Source: Streptomyces sp. LaPpAH-108
GTDB taxonomy: Bacteria; Actinomycetota; Actinomycetes; Streptomycetales; Streptomycetaceae
Assembly (NCBI RefSeq): GCF_000373625.1
Contig: NZ_KB891994.1
Location: 496,001 to 560,000, forward strand
Direction: 5' to 3'
DNA: 64,000 nucleotides
How positions within the stretch are numbered: position 1 is the stretch's first letter; each line of letters opens with the position of its first letter. The notes under the pieces are model-generated. The model had not been told where the DNA came from. It ran no database searches and saw nothing but the letters and a program-made list of their open reading frames with translations. Positions 52,994-60,164 of the stretch are shown one piece after another. The position numbers were made by a program, and so were the translations under genes.

Positions 52994-53806
52994 ATGATCA
53001 ACGTGTCCGAGCAGCACGCCCCCAGGTCTCTCATCGTCACGCTCTACGGCGCGTACGGCCGCTTTCTGCCGGGTCCGATGCCCGTCGCGGAACTGATCCG
53101 GCTGCTGGCCGCGGTCGGCGTCGACGCCCCTTCGGTGCGCTCCTCGGTGTCCCGGCTCAAGCGCCGCGGCCTGCTGCTGCCCGCCCGTACGGCCGAGGGC
53201 GCCGCCGGGTACGAACTCTCCGCCGAGGCACGCCAGTTGCTTCAGGACAGCGACCTTCGCACCCGCGCCGCCGGGACCGCCGAGGACGCGGGCTGGGTGC
53301 TCGCGGTGTTCTCCGTGCCCGAGTCGGAGCGCCAGAAGCGGCACGTGCTGCGCTCACGGCTGGCCGCGCTCGGCTTCGGCACGGCGGCGCCCGGGGTGTG
53401 GGTGGCTCCGGCGCGGCTGTACGAGGAGACCCGGCATGTGCTGAGCGGGCTGGGCCTGGACCCGTACGTCGATCTGTTCCGGGGCGATCACCTCGGCTTC
53501 GCGGCGACCGCCGAGGCCGTCGCCCGCTGGTGGGACCTCGCGGCGATCGCCAAGGAGCACGAGCGGTTCCTGGCTGCCCACGAGCCGGTGCTGCGGGCCT
53601 GGCGGCAGCGCGCGGACACCCCGCCCGAGGACGCCTACCGCGACTATCTGCTCGCCCTGGACTCCTTCCGGCACCTGCCCTACGCCGACCCCGGGCTGCC
53701 CGCCCGGCTGCTGCCCGCCGACTGGCCCGGCCTCGCCTCGGCGGAGGTCTTCCGCGCCCTGCACGAGCGGCTGCGCGACGCGGGGGCCGGGTTCGCCGGA
53801 GTGTGA
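52994..53806 (+). CDS. PaaX-family transcriptional regulator
   Basis: Protein of 270 aa. The PaaX N-terminal winged helix lies at about residues 8-75 (RSLIVTLYGAYGRF...AVGVDAPSVRSSVSRLKRRGLL). A central domain of the PaaX/Cas2-like type runs about 95-180 (WVLAVFSVPESERQKRHVLRSRLAALGFG...GVWVAP), and the C-terminal domain contains PEDAYRDYLLALDSFRHLPYADPGLP. PaaX proteins repress aromatic-acid degradation genes in response to CoA thioesters, but no such genes are nearby. ATG 52994 lacks an obvious ribosome site; GTG 53003 is an alternative. Confidence 0.88.
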   Translation: MINVSEQHAPRSLIVTLYGAYGRFLPGPMPVAELIRLLAAVGVDAPSVRSSVSRLKRRGLLLPARTAEGAAGYELSAEARQLLQDSDLRTRAAGTAEDAGWVLAVFSVPESERQKRHVLRSRLAALGFGTAAPGVWVAPARLYEETRHVLSGLGLDPYVDLFRGDHLGFAATAEAVARWWDLAAIAKEHERFLAAHEPVLRAWRQRADTPPEDAYRDYLLALDSFRHLPYADPGLPARLLPADWPGLASAEVFRALHERLRDAGAGFAGV

Positions 53807-54176
53807 GGCGAGGGCGGCGCGGCGTGACAGCGCTGCCCGGAGCCGTCCGCGCCGGGGGGTGAACCCCTGCCCGCGGGGAGTGACCGCGCCCACGCCTCGT
53901 GCGCGCGCGTGTACGGAAGTGACCTCGTCCGCCCCCGGATCGTTTGTGAATGTCGTCACGTGCGTGCGGCCGGATCGTCCCTCGAACCCGGTCTCGTCAC
54001 ACGTGTCACCGGGGTTCGACAACGCCGTAACGGCTGGCACGGGCGGGTGCGGCGGGGTTCCCGGGCGGGTAGGCGACGGCGTGGCGGGGCCCTCGGGCAC
54101 CGCCCGGCGGCGGCCGACCGTCCGCGAGGGCGGGCCCGTACCATTTCCTACAGTCGAAAGCAGGACAGCCTGCTCC
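53807..54176. other. Intergenic stretch without a supported gene
   Basis: 370 bp between the PaaX-like and RsbW-like genes. The RsbW-like frame is open through the last 318 bp, but the translation is low-complexity and not ATPase-like. It presumably carries the promoter of the downstream gene; I see no palindrome or terminator worth listing. Confidence 0.5.
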
Positions 54177-54632
54177 ATGAACGGACTACTCGCCTTGCAC
54201 GAACGCCCCACCGAATCGGCCTCCTGGCGCATCGCGCTGCCGCACACCGCCGCGGCGGTGCCGGTGGCGCGCGCGCTGGTGCGGTCGGCGCTGGCCGGGG
54301 TGGAGCACACGGCCGACTGCGACACCGCGGAGCTGCTCACGGCCGAGCTGGTGGCCAACGCCGTGGAGCACACCGCCGGGAGCGGCCCGATCGAGCTGGT
54401 CGTGGAGCTGCGGCCGAGCGGCTGCCAGGTCGAGGTGCACGACCCGGACCCGGCGCCGCCGGGCCATCTGACCCGGCCCGTGATCGAGGAGCCCGACCCC
54501 TGGCAGGAGGGAGGGCGCGGCCTGTTGCTGATCCGCGCCCTCAGTTCGTCCTGCGGTCACCGCCCCACCTCGTCGGGCAAGGCGGTCTGGTTCAGACTGC
54601 CTGTGGTTCCCGCTCAGCGTCGCTCGGCGTGA
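54177..54632 (+). CDS. RsbW-like GHKL ATP-binding protein
   Basis: Small histidine-kinase-like ATPase, 151 aa, of the anti-sigma-factor/serine-kinase type abundant in Streptomyces. The N box is TAELVANAVEHT with Glu57 and Asn61, the G1 box VEVHDPDPAPP, and the G2 box GGRGLLLIRALS. These single-domain proteins usually inhibit sigma-B-like factors or phosphorylate an anti-anti-sigma partner; no sigma or STAS gene adjoins it here. ATG 54177 is chosen over the upstream open frame. The stop region overlaps the convergent permease by 41 bp. Confidence 0.85.
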   Translation: MNGLLALHERPTESASWRIALPHTAAAVPVARALVRSALAGVEHTADCDTAELLTAELVANAVEHTAGSGPIELVVELRPSGCQVEVHDPDPAPPGHLTRPVIEEPDPWQEGGRGLLLIRALSSSCGHRPTSSGKAVWFRLPVVPAQRRSA

Positions 54633-56049
54633 CGCCGGGGGCCTCGGTGCCCGCGCCCTTGGCCATCAGGGAGTGCCGGCGCCCGTAGGCGTAGTAGACG
54701 CCGAGGCCCACCACGAGGAACACCGCGAACTGCGCCCAGGTCCGCCAGCCCGTCTCGTACATCAGGTACAGACAGAAGGCGATGCCGAGCAGCGGGGCGA
54801 CGGGGTACAGCGGCACCCGGAAGCCGCGCTTGAGGTCCGGCTGGCGGCGGCGCAGGGCGATCACCGCGATGTTGACGACGGCCATGATGGCGAGCGTGCC
54901 GATGGTGCACAGGTTGACCGTGGAGTCCAGCGAGGCGAAGGCCGCCGGGACCGCGAAGACGACAGCGACGATCAGGGTGCCCGCGACCGGCGTGGCGGTC
55001 TTCGGGGAGACCTTCTCGAAGACGCGCGGGACCAGGCCGTCGCGGGACATCGACAGCAGGATGCGGGTCTGGCCGTACATCACGGCGAGGACCACGGAGG
55101 CGATGGCGACGACCGCGCCGAAGGCGATGACACCGCCGCCGACGGCGGAGCCGGTGACCTGGTTGACGACGTAGGACAGGGCGGCCGAGCGGCTGCCGAC
55201 CTCCTTGCCGCCGATGGCGCCGATCGCGGCGAGGGCGACCGCGCAGTACAGCAGCGTGACCAGGCCCATGCAGACGAGGATCGCCACGGGGATGTCCCGG
55301 CGCGGGTTCTTGGCCTCTTCACCGGCCGTGGTGATCGCGTCGAAGCCGATGTAGGAGAAGAACGCGGCGGTGGTGCCCGCGCCGATGCCGCCGAGCCCGG
55401 CCGGGGAGAACGGGGTGAGGTTGCCGTCCTTGAACGCGCTGTAGCCGATGGCGCAGAACGCGAGCAGGATGACCAGCTTGACCGCGGCCATGACGGCGGT
55501 GGCCCGGGCGCTCTCGCGCACACCGCGCACCAGCAGCACGGCGCCCATGGCGATGACGATGACGGCGGGCAGGTTCACGATGCCGCCGTCGCCGGGTCCG
55601 GCGGAGAGCGCGTCCGGGATCTGCCGGCCGATGAGGCTGTGCAGGAGTTCGTTGACGTACTCGCTCCAGCCGACCGCGACGGCCGAGATGGAGACGCCGT
55701 ACTCCAGGAGCAGGCACCAGCCGACCAGGAAGGCGGTGGTCTCGCCGAGACCGGCGTAGGCGAAGGAGTACGAGGAGCCGGAGACCGGGATGGCGCCACC
55801 CAGCTCCGCGAAGGAGAAGGCGGTGAACACGCAGGTGATCGCGGCGAGGATGTACGAGATGACGACGGCGGGACCGGCCTGCGCGACGGAGGAGGAGAGG
55901 CCGACGAAGATGCCGGTGCCGACGATGGCGCCGACGCCGAAGCAGATGAGCTGGAAGAGGCCCATGGTGCGCTTCAGACCGTGGCCCTCGCGGTCGGCGC
56001 CGGATTCGGCGACGAGCAGCTGCGGGGACTTGATGCGGGGAGCGGGCAT
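54592..56049 (-). CDS. APC-family amino acid permease
   Basis: Inner-membrane transporter of 485 aa with about 12 hydrophobic segments, starting LKRTMGLFQLICFGVGAIVGTGIFVGL, which holds the GxGxIxGxGIF signature of cationic/general amino-acid permeases. FSYIGFDAITTAGEEAKNP is also diagnostic of the CAT/YfnA branch. ATG 56049 is used; the frame continues upstream without transporter features. It lies 110 bp downstream of ornithine carbamoyltransferase on the same strand, followed upstream by arginine deiminase, so arginine or ornithine is a plausible substrate, though no ArcD-type antiporter similarity is seen. Confidence 0.9.
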   Translation of the reverse strand: MPAPRIKSPQLLVAESGADREGHGLKRTMGLFQLICFGVGAIVGTGIFVGLSSSVAQAGPAVVISYILAAITCVFTAFSFAELGGAIPVSGSSYSFAYAGLGETTAFLVGWCLLLEYGVSISAVAVGWSEYVNELLHSLIGRQIPDALSAGPGDGGIVNLPAVIVIAMGAVLLVRGVRESARATAVMAAVKLVILLAFCAIGYSAFKDGNLTPFSPAGLGGIGAGTTAAFFSYIGFDAITTAGEEAKNPRRDIPVAILVCMGLVTLLYCAVALAAIGAIGGKEVGSRSAALSYVVNQVTGSAVGGGVIAFGAVVAIASVVLAVMYGQTRILLSMSRDGLVPRVFEKVSPKTATPVAGTLIVAVVFAVPAAFASLDSTVNLCTIGTLAIMAVVNIAVIALRRRQPDLKRGFRVPLYPVAPLLGIAFCLYLMYETGWRTWAQFAVFLVVGLGVYYAYGRRHSLMAKGAGTEAPGVTPSDAEREPQAV

Positions 56050-56159
56050 AGGGGTGGTGCTCGTTTCTGGGTGGTGCGGACGGCCCGGGTGAGGCCGCTG
56101 CGTCGGCGCGGCGGGGGTGGGGCCAGGCCGTCGGTCAGGATAAGGCCAGGTGAGGCGGG

Positions 56160-57188
56160 TCACGCAAGGGGTTGTGAGATATCGCCGAGCGTCGCCACCA
56201 GCACCGCCTTGATCGTGTGCATGCGGTTCTCGGCCTCGTCGAAGACCACCGAGTGGGGCGACTCGAAGACCTCGTCGCTGACCTCCAGCTCGGTCAGTCC
56301 GTGCCGCTCGAAGATCTCGCGGCCGACGGTGGTGCCGAGGTCGTGGAAGGCGGGCAGGCAGTGCAGGAACTTGACGTCCGGGTTGCCGGTGGCGCGCAGC
56401 ACGTCCATGGTGACGGCGTACGGGCCGAGCAGCGCGATCCGCTCGTCCCAGACCTCCTTGGGCTCGCCCATGGACACCCACACGTCGGTGGCGACGAAGT
56501 CGGCGCCGTGCACGCCCTGCTTGACGTCCTCGGTGAGGGTGACGCGGGCGCCGGAGGTTCCGGCGAGCTGGCGGGCCAGGGCGACGATCGTCTCGTCCGG
56601 CCACAGCACGCGGGGGGCGACGATCCGTACGTCCATGCCGAGCAGGGCGCCGGTGACCAGGTAGGAGTTGCCCATGTTGTAGCGGGCGTCGCCGAGGTAG
56701 GCGAAGGTGATCTCGTCCAGGGGCTTGTCGCTGTGCTCGGTCATGGTGAGCACGTCGGCGAGCATCTGGGTGGGGTGCCACTCGTCGGTGAGGCCGTTGT
56801 AGACGGGGACGCCCGCGTGGGCGGCCAGCTCCTCGACGACGCCCTGGCCGTGGCCCCGGTACTCGATCGCGTCGTACATCCGGCCGAGCACCCGGGCGGT
56901 GTCCTTCACGGACTCCTTGTGCCCGATCTGGGAGCCCGCCGGGTCCAGGTAGGTGGTGTGGGCGCCCTGGTCGGCGGCGGCGACCTCGAACGCGCAGCGG
57001 GTGCGCGTCGAGGTCTTCTCGAAGATCAGCGCGATGTTCTTGCCGGTCAGGTGCCGCGTCTCGGTCCCGGCGCGCTTGGCGGCCTTCAGTTCCGCGGCCA
57101 GCTCGACCAGACCGCGGAACTCCTCAGCGGAGAAGTCGATCTCCTTGAGGAAGTGGCGGCCGGCGAGGACGGTCGGGACTGTCGCCAT
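56160..57188 (-). CDS. argF: Ornithine carbamoyltransferase
   Basis: Transfers a carbamoyl group between carbamoyl phosphate and ornithine/citrulline. The 342-aa protein has the carbamoyl-phosphate motif STRTR at 60-64, HPTQ in NGLTDEWHPTQMLAD, and the ornithine-binding FLHCLPAFHD with its catalytic Cys. Length above 330 aa and the DEWHPTQ region resemble catabolic (ArcB-like) enzymes. Adjacency to arginine deiminase supports a catabolic role (citrulline + Pi to ornithine + carbamoyl phosphate), but carbamate kinase is not in the window. ATG 57188 with GGAG 7 nt upstream. The gene could equally be named arcB. Confidence 0.93.
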   Translation of the reverse strand: MATVPTVLAGRHFLKEIDFSAEEFRGLVELAAELKAAKRAGTETRHLTGKNIALIFEKTSTRTRCAFEVAAADQGAHTTYLDPAGSQIGHKESVKDTARVLGRMYDAIEYRGHGQGVVEELAAHAGVPVYNGLTDEWHPTQMLADVLTMTEHSDKPLDEITFAYLGDARYNMGNSYLVTGALLGMDVRIVAPRVLWPDETIVALARQLAGTSGARVTLTEDVKQGVHGADFVATDVWVSMGEPKEVWDERIALLGPYAVTMDVLRATGNPDVKFLHCLPAFHDLGTTVGREIFERHGLTELEVSDEVFESPHSVVFDEAENRMHTIKAVLVATLGDISQPLA

Positions 57189-57243
57189 GGGGGCGCTCCA
57201 GGGGTACGGGTGCGGGGACTGCGGTAATTCTATACGAGGCGCG

Positions 57244-57268
57244 GCATGGCTATTCATTTCGCGGCATG
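57244..57268. promoter_or_regulatory. Possible ARG box
   Basis: GCATGGCTATTCATTTC followed by GCGGCATG lies 56-80 bp upstream of argF. The CATG...ATTCAT element resembles half-sites of ArgR/AhrC boxes. The similarity is limited, so it is only a candidate. Confidence 0.35.
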
Positions 57269-57325
57269 ATGATGCGGAGTCTCACAACGGTCCGCCGATC
57301 AGGCCCCGCGTCACACGGCCTCGCG

Positions 57326-58549
57326 TCACACCGCCTCGCGCTCCACCGGGCAGCTCATGCAGCGCGGGCCGCCTCTGCCCCGGCCCAGTTCGCTGCCCGG
57401 GATCTCGATGATCTCGATGCCCTGTTTGCGCAGATGGGTGTTGGTGGTGGCGTTGCGCTCGTAGGCGACGACGACGCCGGGTTCGACGGCGAGGACGTTG
57501 CAGCCGTCGTCCCACTGCTCGCGTTCGGCGGCGTGCACGTCCTGGGTGGCGGTGAGGACGCGGATCTCGCCGAGGCCGAGGGCGGCGGCGATGGCCCGGT
57601 GCATGTGCTCCGGCGGGTGGTCGGTGACCTTCAGCTCCTTGTCGCCCACGCCCGGCTCGATGGTGTACGAGCGCAGCATGCCGAGCCCGGCGTACTGGGT
57701 GAAGGTGTCGCCGTCGACCATGGTCATCACGGTGTCCAGGTGCATGAAGGCCCGCCTCTTGGGCATGTCGAGCGCCACGATGGTGCGCGCGGAGCCCGCC
57801 GCGAACAGCTTGTGCGCCAGCATCTCCACGGCCTGCGGGGTGGTGCGCTCGCTCATGCCGATGAGGACCGCGCCGTTGCCGATCACCAGCACGTCGCCGC
57901 CCTCGATGGTGGAGGGGTAGTCGGCCTGGCCGCGCGACCAGACACGGAAGGTCTCGTCGCGGAAGAGCGGGTGGTGCCGGTAGATCGCCTCGAAGTGCAC
58001 GGTCTCGCGCTGCCGGGCGGGCCAGCGCATGGCGTTGATGGAGACACCGTCGTAGATCCACGCCGAGGTGTCGCGGGTGAAGAGGTGGTTGGGCAGCGGG
58101 CCGAGCAGGAAGTCGTCCAGGTCCATGACGTGGAAGCGGACCGAGGTGGGCTCCGCGTGCGCCTCCAGGAACTCCCGCTTGGTCATGCCGCCGACCAGCG
58201 CCTCGGCCAGCGCGTCCGGGGCCATCCCGTCGAAGGCGGCGCGCAGATGGTCGGTGGCGAGCGGGCCGTACTCCTTCTCGTCGAAGACCCGGTCCAGGAC
58301 GAGGGCGCGGGCCTCGGGGACGGCCAGGGTCTCGGTGAGCAGGTCGCCGAAGAGATGGACCTCCACCCCGCGGTCGCGCAGCACGTCGGCGAACCCGTCG
58401 TGCTCGGCGCGCGCCCGGCGCACCCACAGCACGTCGTCGAAGAGGAGGGCGTCCTTGTTGCTCGGGGTGAGCCGTTTCAGTTCGAGGTCGGGGCGGTGGA
58501 GGATCACCCGGCGCAGCCGTCCGGCCTCGGAATCGACGTGGAATGCCAT
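57326..58549 (-). CDS. arcA: Arginine deiminase
   Basis: Hydrolyses L-arginine to citrulline and ammonia. The 407-aa protein has the guanidino-modifying-enzyme fold: LFTRDTSAWIYDGVSINAM (substrate Asp), TIEGGDVLVIGNGAVLIGMSERT, and MHLDTVMTMVD with the catalytic His. The nucleophile is Cys397 in the C-terminal GGPRCMSCP. ATG at 58549 (MAFHVDSEAGRLRRVILHRP) is the usual start. It precedes argF by 137 bp on the same strand, giving a two-gene arginine deiminase route that yields carbamoyl phosphate. No arcC or arcD is adjacent. Confidence 0.95.
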   Translation of the reverse strand: MAFHVDSEAGRLRRVILHRPDLELKRLTPSNKDALLFDDVLWVRRARAEHDGFADVLRDRGVEVHLFGDLLTETLAVPEARALVLDRVFDEKEYGPLATDHLRAAFDGMAPDALAEALVGGMTKREFLEAHAEPTSVRFHVMDLDDFLLGPLPNHLFTRDTSAWIYDGVSINAMRWPARQRETVHFEAIYRHHPLFRDETFRVWSRGQADYPSTIEGGDVLVIGNGAVLIGMSERTTPQAVEMLAHKLFAAGSARTIVALDMPKRRAFMHLDTVMTMVDGDTFTQYAGLGMLRSYTIEPGVGDKELKVTDHPPEHMHRAIAAALGLGEIRVLTATQDVHAAEREQWDDGCNVLAVEPGVVVAYERNATTNTHLRKQGIEIIEIPGSELGRGRGGPRCMSCPVEREAV

Positions 58550-58775
58550 GCCTTCATCCTGGCCGTCCGCGACCGGGTTCACGCGCTTCCCGACCGTTTG
58601 CGCGCCCCTGTTTTCGCCGTGGGTCGCATCGGACGGGGGCGACCGGCGGGGGCCGGGCGTGACGTGTGCGCGGAGAGTGACAGGTGACGCACGCGTGGTT
58701 CCCGTGATCCGTGCGCGGTGGTACACACAGCGGAACGCACGTGTTCCTGTCCGCCAGCAGGAAGGTTGCTCCCGC

Positions 58776-60143
58776 ATGTCCGCATCACGACGTCAGGTCC
58801 TGGCCTCCGCGAGCGCGGTGGGGGCGGGCATCGTCTTCACCGGCGCGCTCTCCGAACTCTTCGCGGGCACCGCCGCCGCACGCTCGCTCGGCCGTACCGG
58901 TTACGGCCCGCTCGTCCCCGACCCCGACGGGCTGCTCGACCTCCCGAAGGGCTTCCGCTACCGGGTGCTCTCCCGCGAGGGCGCCCCGCTGCGCTCCGGC
59001 GAGGGCCCGGTGCCGTCCAACCACGACGGCATGGCCGCCTTCGCCGGGCGGGGCGGACGCACCCACCTCGTGCGCAACCACGAGAACCGCCCGACCGCGA
59101 AGATCCGGGTGCCCGCCGTCAAGGGCCTCACCTACGACCCGGAGGGCCACGGCGGCTGTACGGCCCTGGAGCTGGACTCCCGCAACCGGGTGCTGTCGGA
59201 GCGGGTGGCCATCGCCGGTACGGCCGTGAACTGCGCGGGCGGCCGTACCCCCTGGGGCACCTGGCTGACCTGCGAGGAGACCGAGGACCGGGCGGGCGAC
59301 AACGGCCACACCAAGGACCACGGCTTCATCTTCGAGGTCCACCCCACCGACCCGCACCGCACCGGCGCGGTCCCACTGACCGCGATGGGCCGCTTCCAGC
59401 ACGAGGCGATCGCGATCGACCCGCGCACCGGCGTCGTCTACGAGACGGAGGACGCCTTCCTCAAGCCCTTCGGCCTCTTCTACCGCTTCCTGCCGCACAA
59501 GCCGCTCGGCGGAGTGGGCTCGCTGCGCGCGGGCGGCCGGCTCCAGGCGATGCGGGTACCCGGGGTACCCGATCTGTCGACGGTGCAGGAGACGGGGGCG
59601 AGCTTCGACGGCATCGAGTGGGTGGACGTCCCAGACCCGCTGGCGGCCGTCACCCCGACCCGGCTCCAGGACTACGGCACCGGCGGCATCACCCACGCCC
59701 AGAAGCTGGAGGGCTGCTACTGGGGCGGCAGTTCGGTGTACTTCGTGTCGTCCTTCGCCCACAGCGCGGAGGGCTCGGCCGCCGACCACTACGGCCAGAT
59801 CTGGCGCTACGACCCGCACCGGCGCCGTCTCACCCTGGTGATCGTCTTCGGCCCGGACACGGACGTCCAGCTGCCCGGCGAGTCCCCGGACAACATCTGC
59901 CTCGCCCCGAGCGGGGGCCTGATGGTGTGCGAGGACGGCAACGGCGCCCAGCACGTCTTCGGCGTCACCCGGGGCGGCGAGGTGTACGCGATGGCCCGGG
60001 GCAGGCAGAACATCGGCACGCCCGAGCAGCCGGAGTGGGGCGAGTTCGCGGGCGTCACCTTCTCGCCGGACGGGGAGACGATGTACGTCAACTGCTACAC
60101 GCCCGGCACCACGTTCGCGGTGACCGGGCCCTGGCACGGGTAG
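58776..60143 (+). CDS. Tat-exported PhoX/DUF839-family protein
   Basis: Predicted secreted phosphatase-like beta-propeller, 455 aa. The Tat signal is at residues 3-35 (SRRQVLASASAVGAGIVFTG, with AAA before cleavage). The mature domain has DGMAAF, LVRNHEN, GGCTALELD, TCEETED and FQHEAIAIDP, the usual metal-coordinating regions of PhoX/DUF839, and DNICLAPSGGLMVCEDG near residue 370. PhoX enzymes are Ca2+/Fe3+-dependent alkaline phosphatases, but many DUF839 members are uncharacterised, so the activity is not certain. ATG 58776 with AGGAAGG upstream. Divergent from arcA across 226 bp. No convincing PHO box is seen. Confidence 0.85.
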   Translation: MSASRRQVLASASAVGAGIVFTGALSELFAGTAAARSLGRTGYGPLVPDPDGLLDLPKGFRYRVLSREGAPLRSGEGPVPSNHDGMAAFAGRGGRTHLVRNHENRPTAKIRVPAVKGLTYDPEGHGGCTALELDSRNRVLSERVAIAGTAVNCAGGRTPWGTWLTCEETEDRAGDNGHTKDHGFIFEVHPTDPHRTGAVPLTAMGRFQHEAIAIDPRTGVVYETEDAFLKPFGLFYRFLPHKPLGGVGSLRAGGRLQAMRVPGVPDLSTVQETGASFDGIEWVDVPDPLAAVTPTRLQDYGTGGITHAQKLEGCYWGGSSVYFVSSFAHSAEGSAADHYGQIWRYDPHRRRLTLVIVFGPDTDVQLPGESPDNICLAPSGGLMVCEDGNGAQHVFGVTRGGEVYAMARGRQNIGTPEQPEWGEFAGVTFSPDGETMYVNCYTPGTTFAVTGPWHG

Positions 60144-60164
60144 GCCGCACCAGGACCCGGGTCG

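Noticed and set aside
58550..58775. PHO box upstream of the PhoX-like gene
   Set aside because: One GTTCAC-like unit (GGTTCACGCG) is present, but no second direct-repeat unit at 11-bp spacing.
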